This document shows, one piece after another, positions 1 through 12,858 of a stretch of DNA of 64,000 nt. The position numbers were made by a program, and so were the translations under genes. Numbering within the stretch: position 1 is the stretch's first letter; every line of letters begins with the position of its first letter. Source of the stretch: Lepeophtheirus salmonis. Lineage: Eukaryota > Arthropoda > Copepoda > Siphonostomatoida > Caligidae. The DNA is taken from the NCBI RefSeq assembly GCF_016086655.4, contig NC_052139.2, forward strand, positions 24,742,002-24,806,001, given 5' to 3'. The notes under the pieces were generated by a model. That model was not told the DNA's origin. It did not search any database and saw nothing but the letters and a program-made list of their open reading frames with translations.

Positions 1-119
1 AAAAAGAGTTGATAAGCAAACTTTCTATGAAGTAACTTGAAGAACGGTAAAGTTCAAAATAATAAAATAGCTCGAGATGGGATTTCTGTAAGACTACAAG
101 CAGAAGGCAAAAGTGAGAC

Positions 120-346
120 TTGTGGTCAGGGACGTCGGACCCCTCCCCCAAATTAAGATATTTTAAAAAAATTACCAGAGAAAGAATAGCATTTCGTGAA
201 AAAAATGGCAGTAATTTCTTCAGAATTTTTTTCAACAGAATAGGTCACTCGATTAAAATATGCTTCTTTAAAAAAAACAGCTCCCCCGCCCAAAAAAAAA
301 AAAAAAAAAAATATATATATAATCCTGCAGACGCCCCTAATGATAC
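120..346 (-). repeat. Repeat end with GC-rich terminus (copy 1)
   Basis: The stretch ends at 327-346 with aatcctgcagacgcccctaa, whose exact reverse complement occurs at about 3,564. Next to it are poly-A, a TA run and C-rich patches (ctcccccgccc, cccctccccc) that stand out from the AT-rich surroundings. The 77-residue open frame here contains a poly-lysine run and looks accidental. I read it as one end of a dispersed repeat, opposed to the copy at 3.56 kb. The family is not recognised. Confidence 0.5.
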
Positions 347-686
347 AATTTAACTAAAACCATGTTAATATCAGTTATATCAGCTGTCCCGTATATGAAT
401 GGGAGGGGGCAGGAATATAGTTAAAATAGCATTTGTGCTATGTGATAAACACCAGTGTGCTCTTGTACGCTCACAATCCCAATAACACTGTACTTCCTGC
501 TAACTTTATTTTATTATTTCCAGTTACAATAAAGATTATTTCAATTTTTTTTTATAATTCTACTGAGATTTGATTCAATTAAGCAAAATAAAGAAGTAAC
601 TACAGGCAGTTGCAGCAAAAAAGTTAAGAGAACAAAGCTTAATATTAAAAATAAACATAACTCTTATAATAAGACATACAAATAAA

Positions 687-1196
687 CTAGCATTTTTTAC
701 AAGTTACAATTATTTTTTCAGTACCAATACAAGGCTTGCATACGAATTTCTTACAGTTACACCAGGTTTTGCATGCTAAGCCCCTTGATTTTCTTATACA
801 ATTGACTGTACGCCAGCTTCTATTTTTAGTTGAACAGTTTGATTGTGATTGAAATAATTGATTATTTTCTTCTATATCGTCCTTTGATTCATCATCTTCA
901 CCAATAAGTTCGGTAATCAAATTATTCAAAAACGGGCGACGAGTTATTTTCTTACCAGTCACATCTCTATACAAGATAACAGCATTGATACCATTGAAAT
1001 CCAAAATATTATAAAACACTTGTAGAAGCCATCGGCGAAAGGAAATTTTGGAGGAATAATGTCTTACCATTTGATCTAGAATATCATCTCCATACTTAGT
1101 TTCATTGTAATACTGGATCGATTCTGTTGACCTTTTTTGTACATCTAAAACTTTAACACTTTTGGGAACAGGGCTCAAACCCTTGTCGTTCTTGTG
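687..1196 (-). pseudogene. piggyBac-type transposase, C-terminal fragment
   Basis: The open frame (about 170 codons, no ATG at its head) carries the C-terminal part of a piggyBac/PGBD transposase. It shows a YYNETKYGDDILDQM block, matching the family's N-x-x-x-G-x-D-x-x-D-Q-M motif that holds the last catalytic aspartate, then an RRWLLQVFYNILDFNGINA segment and a cysteine-rich tail (C-x4-C-x-C ... C-x2-C near the end) typical of the family's C-terminal zinc-binding domain. The full family protein is about 500-600 residues, so the N-terminal two thirds, including the first two catalytic aspartates, are missing. A TAA at 1197-1199 closes the frame upstream. No terminal repeats or TTAA duplication were found. 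It is a dead remnant; the domain assignment is firm. Confidence 0.85.
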
Positions 1197-1199
1197 TTA

Positions 1200-3563
1200 A
1201 AGAGTTTAAGTATTTACTTTCAATTTAATATTCAAGATTAAGATGTAATATTAATTAGAATTTGTATGTTTTTTGGTGTTTTAGACAAAGGGTATGATAC
1301 AACTGTTCCCGGGTTTCTCTACAATGCACATAAGTACATATTAGCCTTGCAATTCGAGGGTCAGTTGAATTCAATTTTTTACAATTCAAAAATATTTGTC
1401 GAGAATAATATTATGTAATATTTCTAAATACACATGTGTTAATCTAGTACAATAATGCCACTCGCATCCTCATCAAACAAGATAACAACTAAGGTTAAAA
1501 GAAATACAAGGTTATTCCATAACACCTTTCCGACTGATATTTGACTTCCACAACGCTTATTAATAGTTACGTCAAAGAGTATAAACCGTTACTATTAATC
1601 ATATAACTTACAATATTATATCTTGTTAATATTACATCGGTATACATACTCTATGACGGCAAAATCTGTCTGTCTTGCCCAGCAGTCGTTACGGTACATC
1701 AAATTGAAAATTCTTGCAAGTGCGATTATATGACGGTCTAAACTTGTATTTCTATTAACTTTGGTAACAGTTATCATTTTTAAAGACGAGCTTGTGAAGA
1801 TGTAGTCTTCTAGATGGGGAGAAATACCGTTGAAGCTAAACAATGGCTTAAAAAATGTTATGGGGACCATACTTTATAAAGTGAATATAAAAATAATAAT
1901 TTAAACATCAACTACGAATTGTTTATTTTTATCGCATTCTGAATCATCATCAGAGTAAATTTCAGAGTGAGGGAAGGGCGGCATTTTCATAAAAATAAAA
2001 TCATATAGTCATAAAAACTGATTACACAACTTGTCTTTGTTATTTCCTTCCATGAGTGAAGGAGAACAACGACAGTTCTACATAAACTGTCAATTAAATT
2101 GCTCGTGTCTAGTCAGTTCGAAAAAAGAAAGAAAGAAAGAAAGCGAACAATTTTCTAACAGTGACGAATAGTCTCAATCTTTTAAATCAAATATATAAAT
2201 ACGAACAAAATCACTTATTTGATACTGATTGTTTTGCTTTTCACAAATGTATGTATGCATTTCATATGTAAATTGGTTACTTAAAGAAAGTTTTACCATG
2301 AGGAAAACGAGAGTTCAACATAAGTGGTCCATCACTAAAATTAGAGGACAGTGTTTCGATTATTATTAATTTAGGAAGTATAAAAGTATGTAAGCTTACC
2401 TATCTCCTTCTCAAGCATCATAATTTTTTGTATAAGCACACAAAATTTTGGACAAATCTATAATATATGTACATAAGTAGACAGACAAACAAAATTAGTT
2501 TATGAGGTATTTATAAATATTTCATGTTTCAATATCTTAATTGGAAGATGGTGCCAGTACCAGGTGTACTTTGAATGGGATATTGGCTTCAACTTCTCCC
2601 TTGGTTATCTATAGAGGTCTCTGGAAAAAATATATTCTAAAAAAGATATTTTGAATAACATTAGAATTGTATTTTCTCCAAAAAAGTCATTAAAATATTT
2701 TGTGTTTGAAAATTGGTCTGAAATAAATCGTTTCATAAAAATTAACGACATTTAAAAAAAAATGCTGCAATTATTTAAAAATAAATTATTAATCTACTCA
2801 TGTTAGATAAACTGATTTAATGAGTAAGTTATTGGAACAAAACTTACCCAAATTTGATAATATAATTTTTTTACATTGTTTATCGTAATTGCTTAAAATA
2901 TTGAATTTAGCTTCTTTTTAGCCATCAAATGCAATAAATGACTTGTTTTTAAAGTCTAAGATACCCCAACCAATTATTAATGCCTCTCGATTCACATATC
3001 TATAAAGCTATAATCAGGTTATTAAGAAACATTATTGTCATTGTCTTACTTACTTCGAATGGTTTATGGGTAACATATTGGCATAAATTTTCGGTATTTA
3101 TTTAGCTGTTCTTAAATTTTTCTGATCATGTATAAGTATAATCGAAATACTTACATTTCTAAAAATATTTCTAACACGAACATACAGAAAGTTCTTTTAG
3201 AACATGACAATTGCAATACCATTTATGATTGGTCCGCTATTTTCTATGCTAAACTTTTCAATAATAATGATTAATTTTGTTGTTTTTCAATTCGATCTTC
3301 CCACTACGAACATCCGCTAGACTCCATTTATCATTTTGCATTAACACGTATTTATTGTTAATGATTGTTCTGCTACATAGATTTGTAATTATAGTATGTG
3401 GTACTTCTACGAATATATAAATTATCCATGGATAGTTTTGGCTTGCTTTCGTCCCTGTTAAAATAAAGCTGTAAATTTAATCAATTAGATATAAAAATAT
3501 ATTTAAAAATGCATCCATCATGAAATTTAAATTATAATATGTATTTAATACAACTAAAGTGTT
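1200..3563. other. Non-coding AT-rich stretch
   Basis: No recognisable gene. An 84-codon open frame on the minus strand (1616-1870) has no features I can assign. There is a short (gaaa)n run near 2,124-2,145. Otherwise this is AT-rich unique-looking DNA. Confidence 0.5.
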
Positions 3564-3720
3564 TAGGGGCGTCTGCAGGATTATATTTTGAGGGGAGGGC
3601 TTAGTTTTTGGATATATTTATGAAAAAAAGTCATAATTATTCACAAAAAAAAATAATATCAAATATTAAATTTTAGGAAAAAAAATTTAAAAATGCATAA
3701 AGAAAATCAAAACATTTGGA
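3564..3720 (+). repeat. Repeat end with GC-rich terminus (copy 2)
   Basis: Begins with ttaggggcgtctgcaggatt followed by ataTTTTGAGGGGAGGGC and an A/T-rich tail. The first 20 bases are the exact reverse complement of 327-346. This copy points the opposite way to copy 1. Either the two are the ends of one ~3.2-kb element or they are two independent repeat copies. The stretch between them has no recognisable transposon gene in matching orientation other than the piggyBac relic. Confidence 0.5.
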
Positions 3721-6700
3721 AAAATAATTTAAAAATGAAATTTCAAATATTAAAATCAAAAATCCACAGCTACTCAGCACCATAATGCACAATTTCTGAA
3801 TGATCAAACTTAACATAATTAAAGTTACATCACTACTGGATATTGTAGTATCATTGGAACAGGATCTATATTGACCTACTACGGTTTAATGTTGAGTTGA
3901 AACAGAAGCGGTTATTTGAAATTAGACATTTGTTACTACATATCCTTTTAAAAAATATAAGTAACTTTGTAGAAGTCTTTTCCACGATTGCAATTCGCTT
4001 GAATAGATAAGGATTATACAGTATTAATACATCATTTTTTTTTCCACTTCAAGCCTTCGAATTATTTTAATATTTTTCTGTTTCAAATAGTATGAGACAA
4101 CATTGAATTCAAGCAATAGTACAGTACATGACATATTAACAAAATGTTAGAACGTCAACTTGCCTCTTACGTCAACAAGCTCCATCTTTTACATCTATGA
4201 AAATGTCAATTGTATAAATATATCTACAATGAATATTAATATGAACTATTTCACAATAACAATGAAGAAATTAAAATGACTCATTCTTGTTGAAGGCTTT
4301 TAACTTTTTTTAACCTGTCAGTCAATTCTAGGCTACTCTTATACGAGTATGTATAAAAGTGGTATATGTATTATAAATTACAATCATATGTTTGTAACGA
4401 TTGAAATACATGTTAATTTACTAATTGTATAATAATATACGTATAAATCTTCGATATCTGTTTATATCTTCAACACAAAATATAGGATTATTAGAAGGTG
4501 TATTCCTTGTAAAGCATAATATACATACCTATACATTAACTTTTTCATACCCGAAAGAAAAACAACATTACGTTATAATTATGGGTGTACAGATGCATCG
4601 GAACCATTTAGGATCTGGCTTTTTTGAATTATCAGTTATCCGAATTGGCTCAATAATGCATAATTATTTATATGGATAATATGACTTATTTGATCTCATT
4701 TTTGGAGTCAAAATTACGGTTACAAATAAATAAAATACATAGACTAGACAACGATGTTTAGTCAAATTCAAGCAAAGGAAAGAAGGGGGTGGGGGTGGAG
4801 AACATAGAGAGATTATACAAATTTGGAGGTTTGTACAGGAAATTTACTTGAAAGTAGCAATTTAGAAATACCCCTTTTTTTTTTTTTTTTTTTTTCTTTA
4901 ATTGGTTAGATGGAGTTGCACTGATTAAGTATAAGTAAACATTATAGTATTAGAATAAGGCATGTACATGGTTTACTTATATTCGTTTGTAAACACATCA
5001 CCAGTGAGTAGCGCCCCATTGCGGAAAAATAATAAACCTAATTGTACAATAATTATGATTATCCAGCCAAAAAATACTAGGTACTAGCTAAAGAAAGACT
5101 TTAGACAAATTTCAGTCACCTGTTGACAAAAATCCTTTAATTTTATTACTCATTATTATTACTTGAGACTTTGTGAAAGTGATTTAATTAAGTGATAATT
5201 AAATAAAAAGTATTCTTGACTCAAAGTGGTTCTTTCAAAAATGAGTTGGACAACCCAAGAAGTTAGTTTCAAGAATCTACTCTTTTCAAAAAATAAGAAG
5301 CGTATGAAGTCCTTCTCAGTTCTTGCTAGTAGTCCTTGAATTATAATTTGGATTTAAATCAATTACAACTAATACATCTATTAGTCAATGTTACTATTAC
5401 TAGGTTAGGCGACAAGAAAATGGTTTTTTTTTCTTCGGAAAGAGTCTCTAGATGAGTATGGACTACCTCTCCTCATTTCGATGTTAATATCAATTAAGGG
5501 ACCAACATTTTTTCTCATAAAAGTCAAGATAATTTATATTGAGGAATGATTACTTTCTTGCTCCTTTAAATAAAGACAACAACAGTCAACATCTATACAG
5601 AATTTATCTTCATACAATTTATATAAATCTAAATACTAGTATGTTTATGGTAGCCTTCTGATCTCTTATGAAATGGGAATAAATAACTATGTTTTAATAA
5701 TTTGTTGTAAATTTTCTAGCATTTTTGAATGAGATACTTAAGACTGATTCTTATCATTTTAACTTTTCTTTTTTTATGTTAATATTCAATACATACATGA
5801 TGATATCCATATGGTCCTTTTAATTATATTTTTGTATTCTGAAATACATTTCAATTAATTTATATAGTATTTACATTACTCCTTACTTTTTTATTAAGTT
5901 AGGAGTTTATATGTAATTATTTATTTTAGAATTCATTAGTTGTGGCTAATACCAAATTATTTGATATAAAGTTTATTTAATCCCTTGTTTGAATAAAAAA
6001 TAGTGATTTCCATACTACAAATACAGTTTCATAATTAAGGAAGACGAAAGGCATAAGGAAATTGAGGATGAGGATTACAACGTTTTAAACTACGTTTACA
6101 ACTAAGAAGTTCAGTGATATCAACTACTTTTAGAAATTTCCATGAATAAGCCTTTAATTTTAAGCTATAAAGAAGCGACGATAAATATGTGCCAACCTGT
6201 AAAAAGTGGGGGCAAAAAACTTGATGACTAAAGTACGAAAAATGTAGTTTTTATGGAATCAAGACAAGACAACTCCAACACAAATGTGATATGAAGAAAT
6301 AGTATATTTAGATATATTTTTGATTTAATGTAGGTATGTTGAATAAAAAATCAAAACAACATTTTTATTTTGTACTTTTTATATAATATCAATTATGTTA
6401 TTTCACTTGTATTATGCAATGATACCAAAATTACCTTAATTGGTTGGTCAGATATATACCGAGTAATTGCAATTTTTCGTTACAAAAAAACTATAATCTT
6501 TTCTAGTAATGTTCTCCTTTTGTTTATGAGCAACTTGTGTATGTATCATCTAACTCAACACCAATTAGCGCTGCATATTTGAAAATGATGCCAAAAATCA
6601 GAATAAACATTACGCATACATAAAAATAATAATAATAATAAATAAACTTAAAGAAAAAATAAAACTTTTAGAAATCTGTATAAATATATTATTTATATAG

Positions 6701-7980
6701 TTTAATCATTATTAATTCAATAATAATCTCTTTTATAAAGAAGTAAGTACTAATTTATTGCATAACTATTAAATAATTCAATACATGCTTGCAAATTTTA
6801 CAGTTTTTTTTATGATGTCTTCTTCAAGTGGAGTATAAATAACATTTCATAAGTTACATATTGATGAATCTAGGCGAGTTACGTGAATCATGAGTGAATA
6901 TAATTCTAAAAACATGGCATATTATAACATTCAAACGTCAACAACTCCTATAAATAAATGGGTTCTGTGATTTAAAATGTACACTGTTTGTTGGGGGTGA
7001 AAATACCATGATGATTTTGTAATTATAAAAACAACTAACATATAACTTTCTCTCCTCAAACGATACAATCTTAAAATCCCAAGCCTCTTCATTTTGATAG
7101 AAATAGTTATTGAGGTTTAAAAATTATTATATGTAAAGTTATGAGTAATGCATAGGCTATATACGACTACTTTTACACTATGATAGATAGGTTCACGAAT
7201 ATCAACACATACCACTGTTCATATAATTAACATTTATACTGAATATTTAAAATATTTTACCAAATTTTGCACATTTCAAAGCGATATGTTATTACATTTT
7301 CATGACGAATAACTATAACCTACAAATCTCTTTTATACATTTCTCAATCTAGGTACATCTATGGAAGTGAATAATTGAAGAAGAGTGGTAATTGGGGGGG
7401 GGGAAGAAAAAAAGAAAATATATTCTTTATTTGGGCTACTTTTTAGCAATTAATTGTTGTAATTAGTCAATTTTCACCGTATTTTGCTTAGCACTACCTG
7501 GCAAGCCTGTAAATACATAGATAGTAAAGATAGTCCTCTAACATGTCCAATTTATAAAAAATGAAAATAACCTGTCAATCTTTAATTAATCTTCTTCTGA
7601 TTAATTGCAAATTGTCAAATTGATTTATTCAAATGCCACCAATGGCCTAACAGATGGCGACATGCCATTTTGTGAAATGAGAAGCAAGTATTGTTAATGA
7701 ATTTTGGGTGAAAAGCTGATGTATAATGCTGAAAAGAAGAGGATGACTGTGGCTTGCGCCACACATCTTGTGTTTAAGGAGTGTTAGGTAATTTTAAGAT
7801 GGCTCATATTCATAGTTACTGTGAGGAAGGGCCTATACAACATCACCGCGGACTTTCTACTCAACTTTTGACATTTATGAACATGGCTATGTGACTGACG
7901 TTAAAATTCTTGGTATAAGTGTTATTTAAGCCATAAAATAAGAAAATATTATTTAAAATCGTCAACTGTTTTAGGTTTGG
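3721..7980. other. Non-coding AT-rich stretch
   Basis: About 4.2 kb with only short chance open frames (4425-4679 and 6370-6582, neither recognisable). It contains a T-run near 4,874-4,895, an (aat)n run near 6,627-6,642 and a G-run near 7,396. I see no gene here. Confidence 0.5.
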
Positions 7981-7989
7981 TCTTTAAAT

Positions 7990-8770
7990 CCTTTTTTTTT
8001 TTTTTAGATCACGTTTTCTGTCGCAGATAGTTATGGCTTATGATCTGTGAATACTCTAAAACTTTTCCATCCAAAGCCCATAAAAAATGTTTTATGCTTT
8101 CCTTAATACTAAGTAACTTTCTATAAAACTTGAATATTTCCTTTGTGTTTCAGATAAGGCATTAAACGAAAAGCCTGGAGGTTGATAACGCCCATTCACT
8201 TTCTGTTTTAGAATAGTTCCCATTCTAGTATCAGACGCATATGCTATAAGGGCTAAAGGTAACAAATTAACCTGGAATGAAGGTTCAGTGCTTGTTGATA
8301 AACTGTGGTTTATACCTTGAAAAGCTCTTTCACATTCATAATTCCATATGAATTTTTAAAAAATCGTAAAAACTGGATAAAAATCAGTGTCCATTGTGAT
8401 TTTTTTTTTATGAATTGGGAATAAAACTGAGCTGTGCTTAAAAATCTCTGTAATTTTTTTATTTTGGAGTTGAAATTCTGTCAATAGCTTCAAGTTTCGA
8501 TTGAAGAGATTTAAAAACCTCGGGTGAAATAAAATATCTTAGAAACTCAACTGAGTCCCTGAAAAACTCTCATTTTTAAGAGAAAGTACAAAGCCGAAAG
8601 TTTGTCTCAAAAGCAATCAATATATCATCAAGATACACGAAGATATTTTTAATTATTTCAAAACAGAATCGATTAGTCGTTGGGATGTCTGAGTTGCATT
8701 TTTAAGCCTATCAAATCGACAAATTAAAATGGCAATCAGGAACGGTGCACACAGTAGCATTCAATCTAAA
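7990..8770 (-). pseudogene. Gypsy-like pol relic: reverse transcriptase and RNase H
   Basis: Reading the minus strand in shifting frames, RT blocks appear in order: a degraded PFGLKNA-like segment followed by QRLIDSVL (about 8,660-8,730), then the catalytic block IFVYLDDILIAF at 8,611-8,645, which retains the YxDD motif. Further on, an RNase H stretch resembling 'tethering then LLAIKxxIKHFLWALDGK' and 'TDHK' lies near 8,020-8,140. At least one single-base frameshift and several stops separate the blocks. Gag, protease and integrase are absent, and the upstream side runs into the N gap. Assigned to the Gypsy (Ty3) class by block order; subfamily unknown. Confidence 0.75.
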
Positions 8771-8780
8771 TTTTGAATAA

Positions 8781-8880
8781 NNNNNNNNNNNNNNNNNNNN
8801 NNNNNNNNNNNNNNNNNNNNNNNNNNNNNNNNNNNNNNNNNNNNNNNNNNNNNNNNNNNNNNNNNNNNNNNNNNNNNNNN
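8781..8880. other. Assembly gap (100 N)
   Basis: Exactly 100 N, a conventional placeholder for a gap of unknown size. It truncates the Gypsy-like relic on its left. Confidence 0.98.
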
Positions 8881-10682
8881 GGTAAATATAAAGGTATTAT
8901 TGGCTCCAACCATAAAATTTAAAGCAATTTTTCCCTTAAAAATCGATTAAATCTGTACACCTCCAAGACTGGCTGAATTGTAAGTAATCTATATGACTTT
9001 TGTTATATATTGAAAAACCTCATAACAAAAAACAGTACAAGTAATTAAGTAAAACATCCAATTGTTTCTCAATTACACCTTCAATATTTGTCGGAATGGG
9101 GTTCTTGTTACATCTGTGAGAAAAAATTATAATGATTGTGTCCACCTTAAAAGCCCTAAGAAGATTCGGATCCGTGGCCACTGCTGAATCAGTTTTTGAC
9201 GGCGAGACTTGTAGATTTTCTTTTATTTTAAGATCAAACTTTAATTCCAAAGGACAATACTAGATCTTTTTATTTTTTCGCTACAGAGCATTAGTTTCTA
9301 CGCAAAGTAAACTAATTAGTTTCGTTTCTTCACTGTTTCAAGCTCTCAAAATTCCACGAAAGAAAAATCAGTTGCAGTAGGAGATAATAATATTTAATTT
9401 TGTTAAATTTAGAGGAGATATTATTTTGAAATCGTATAATGAACTATCAAAATATAACGCTTATAGAGGATGATACATTTTTACCCGAACTTATTGCTAG
9501 TGTAGAAAAATAATAAGAACGTTAAAAACACGCTTTGAACCCCAGATAAATAATTCTGGAATTTGTAAATAACTCAGAACCTTATTAAGTACCATTGTAC
9601 AAGATTAGATAACGGAAGTTTATGAGAAATGAAGGACTTATTCAGTAGGTTGATATAATGAAAGGTATTATTAAAAAAAGAAATTTTAGTCTCTGAAGGA
9701 AAGTATTGAACGATAAAAAACAACTTCGTTTCAAAATATCCATTTGGCAAACTCATAATTTTATAAAAATAATGAATCCTAGCGTAAGTCCTTGTATCAT
9801 GAGTAGATTCTAAATATATTATAAACAAAAAACCTTGATATTATCTAAATCATTTAACAAACATAACATGAACGAAGTTTAATTATTAAGAATACATTTA
9901 CAAAAATCCATAATTTTTTATATTTTAAATTTTTTCTAGTCCATTTCTTATACTTTTTAATTTTGTTAATAAACTTAGCTGATATCTTCGTTAATGAATG
10001 GCTTTTTGACGCATTTATTATAACTTATGTACAGGTGTGCCCCTCAAAGGGGAAAAACATTTATGTTGTTTGCTATATATATACATTGTTTTTATTGCTA
10101 TCTGGGTGAGAAAGAGTCAAAATTAGGAATTTAGTAGTGAGCTGTCGAAAATTTTAGGATATTTTGTTTGTCTTTACGATTGTAGCAACATAAACAAAAC
10201 GGAATGCAATTCTTGTACTTACCACATAAAATAAAACAGAAATATTAAATGATTTAGGTTGTACACGGACAACAATGTACTACAAAAACCTTGTTGTTAC
10301 TGCCAAGGTTCCATAAAAAGTTAGGACAAAGTCATTAATATTATAAAAGACAGTAGTTGCTGTCATTAAGAATTTTAGCAAGAAAATATCCAATGTCTTA
10401 TCAATAAAATTTGATTAGAACATGGTCATCATGATCTATCTCATCAAGGTAGTTTATGGACTTAATGTTTATAGAGTTACTCTGAGAGAGGACAGAAGAA
10501 AGAATAAGGAGACCAAGTTTTAAATTAACAAGCTCAATAAAAAGTTAAAAAGAACACCAGTTATCCCAGATCTATCATTTGTTGATTATACAAGTTGTTG
10601 GCATTAACGGAGTAAACTTTCAGGCGTCTAATTAACTTACAAGTCAAAGCTCAAGTTCGCTATCATCGATGTTTGAAACATC
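8881..10682. other. Non-coding AT-rich stretch
   Basis: Short open frames on the minus strand (9020-9250, 9574-9828) show no domain I recognise. No RT or integrase blocks continue past the gap. Confidence 0.5.
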
Positions 10683-11048
10683 ATGGATTATAACTGGATG
10701 AAAGTAGTTCAAGTCAAAACTGGAATCCATGATGGTTGCTTCATTAGATTATTATTTATTTTATTTTTATTAAAGGGTTTCACAAAAATATTTAAAAATT
10801 ATGTTAAGACAAGAAAAAAAAAAGAAAAAGAAGAACAGTTGCAACAATATGGTGCTAAAACTTTAGGTGGTGCTCCTTTCTGCCCTCCTTTATTTTGTGA
10901 ATTATTTATGGAACGACGTAGCTTAAAGGATAGCGTGGTCATAAGAAATTATTATTTTAAACTCAATAAACATAAGTGTCACGTCGGTCTAAGAATTTGG
11001 ATATATAGGTGGATAGGTGGATTTGCATCCACCTATCCACCTAGGTAA
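10683..11048 (+). CDS. Unrecognised 121-codon open frame
   Basis: Starts with a true ATG and runs 121 codons. It has a hydrophobic patch (residues ~21-32), a lysine-rich run (KTRKKKEKEE) and a cysteine/proline patch (APFCPPLFCELF). Its last 14 codons lie inside the first of two near-perfect hairpins, so the present 3' end may have been made by that rearrangement. It matches no family I know and has no visible splice context. It could be chance; kept because it is the longest ATG-started frame in 9-15 kb. Confidence 0.2.
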   Translation: MDYNWMKVVQVKTGIHDGCFIRLLFILFLLKGFTKIFKNYVKTRKKKEKEEQLQQYGAKTLGGAPFCPPLFCELFMERRSLKDSVVIRNYYFKLNKHKCHVGLRIWIYRWIGGFASTYPPR

Positions 11049-11085
11049 GAAGGATAGGTGGATTTGCATCCACCTATCCTTCTTA
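11006..11085. repeat. Two tandem near-perfect hairpins with a shared core
   Basis: Hairpin 1 (11,006-11,043) has 17-bp perfect arms around the loop TTGC. Hairpin 2 (11,046-11,085) has 18-bp perfect arms around the same TTGC loop. Both share the core GGATAGGTGGATTTGCATCC and differ only in the outer arm: hairpin 1 extends with a second GGTGGA-type unit, hairpin 2 with TAAGAA. Only two bases separate them. The loop region reads ATTTGCAT, the reverse complement of the octamer ATGCAAAT. Not a bacterial terminator: no U-run follows and the context is animal DNA. Confidence 0.9.
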
Positions 11086-11089
11086 TTCC

Positions 11090-11980
11090 TAAGAGCTCAT
11101 ATTTTTGCTATTTGTATAATTAAAGGACTTATGATTCTCTCTCGGACTTCAACTTCATGCTTAAGTGATCTTGTCTCTTTGTGCCTCATTAGTTAGATAT
11201 CACATTGTTTAATGAAAGAAACGTTCATTGTGTAAGTGCCCCTTTACATCGAGCTTTGTGATATTGACATGTGACCTTTTTAATCATAATCTAGATACTC
11301 TAAAATAGGCAAATAGATCTAGATCTTTTACATCTGGTTGTGAAAAGTGTTTTTTGTCTTCAGGGAAAATCTTACTCCGTCTTCAATAGATAAATCAGTA
11401 TTTTGTGCCTAGGTTGAGGCCTTGTAAAGGACACAATAGACTTCCTAGAGATTAGGGGCTTTTAGTGAACAATAACTCCTGTGGTTCAAAACCACTTTGA
11501 CAAATGTGAATCTTCAACCAAGAAAACACCTCACCCCTTGACAAGAAAGTAATTTTGTAGCTAATATATTTTTTAATTACTATATAACATACCTAAAACT
11601 AAAAAAGAAAACTTTTATGCCAACTTTATGCACCTTTATAAGGTTGCGTAAAGAAATAAAAAATAAAAGAGTCAATCATTTGGCAAATTACAATAATTTA
11701 AGTATGGTTCATAATTACTGTATTTAATATGTAAGTGTTGTAGTTAAGTTGTTTTATATATGTAGACAGTGTTTCTTATTTTATCCTGGTAGGCAGGTCA
11801 ATTACAGATAGTATGATTAAGTATAGTTATTATTATCATTTGTACTGTGGACACATGAAACAAAATCATAATTGTGACCCTTACGTTTAGCTGGATAAGC
11901 GGTAGAAAGAAAGAAACAAAAAAATGTGTAAAACTTATTCCTTCGTCGACCCTCAATTATACTCAAAGTTCAACATAGAC
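11090..11980. other. Non-coding stretch
   Basis: No coding frame of note and no recognisable transposon; AT-rich with ordinary short A/T runs. Confidence 0.5.
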
Positions 11981-11981
11981 T

Positions 11982-12858
11982 TATTCAAGGTGCGTGGACA
12001 AAATCTGCAGCTTCAAAAAAACAACAACTACAAGTTTATTATATAATATTTATTAATAAAATAAAAATGAATATCTTTATTACGATATAGAACAGCTATC
12101 TATTCAATGTAGCCGCCGTCTGCACCCAGAACTCGCTCAATGTGGCTACGAAACCGAGAAGAGGCATTTTGGATCTAGCTGCTTCTATCCCACTGAATTT
12201 CCCCTTGATGCAGGTGATGAGAGACTGCTTGGTGTTATAGGAGGAGCGGTTGTTCATGTTCCCCACGTAGGACTAGACAAAGTAGTCCAACGGGTTCAAA
12301 TCCGTTGATGAGGGAGGCAATGCAATGCTTTTCAGCCATTCTTGCGTCCGCTTAGCTTTGTGGGCCGGAGCCAAGTCTTGTTGCCACATCCACGGCCTGT
12401 CGCTGAAAAAAGACTTGACACAACCCTAAAGACCATGACAGTGGCCGGAAACTTGGTCGTCATGACCCTGGGGCGGTCTCTGTTGTTCAAGGCAATTCAA
12501 CCATGGTTCTGGGAGTTGTGGATCTGACCCTGAACGTCCATCGGGTCCGATGAGCCTTATATCTGCTTCCTGAGACTTCTGACCGTTCTAACTGGCATTG
12601 ACAGAAGGCCAGAGATGTCAGCATTGCTTAATTTCATGTGATCACTAAGGATAATCCGAATAGCAGCACACCTACGATCTCTCTCATTGAACATAATGAC
12701 TTTTCTTGGGCACTTAAAATGATGCTATCGCTACAAGTGGTAACAATAACTGAAGCCTATGACCTGGGAAAAAATTTTAACACCAAACACAGACGGATCA
12801 GACATCAGCTGATGGAGTACTGTTGTCTTTAATTTGGATTTTGTCCATGCCCCCTGTA
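11982..12858 (-). mobile_element. Degraded mariner-like element with both terminal repeats
   Basis: The ends match as an imperfect inverted repeat: GTGCGTGGACAAAATC near 11,990 and its near-complement GATTTTGTCCATGCC at about 12,837-12,851. Each is bounded by TA (11,982 and 12,857). On the minus strand a helix-turn-helix segment (NERDRRCAAIRIILSDH, about 12,690) is followed by WMWQQDLAPAHKAKRTQEWL with the second catalytic Asp, STDLNPLDYFV with the third, and a C-terminal RFRSHIERVLGADGGYIE. Frameshifts, stops and internal deletions separate these blocks. At 877 bp it is shorter than a complete ~1.3-kb mariner. It is a dead relative of the maT-like copies at 15.4 and 47.8 kb but a different subfamily. 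Confidence 0.8.

Noticed and set aside
120..353. 77-codon open frame with a poly-lysine run
   Set aside because: It begins at TTG, spans the poly-A of a repeat end, and has no protein-like composition.
11006..11085. Reading the hairpins as a transcription terminator or CRISPR repeat
   Set aside because: There is no U-tract, no spacers, and the context is animal DNA.
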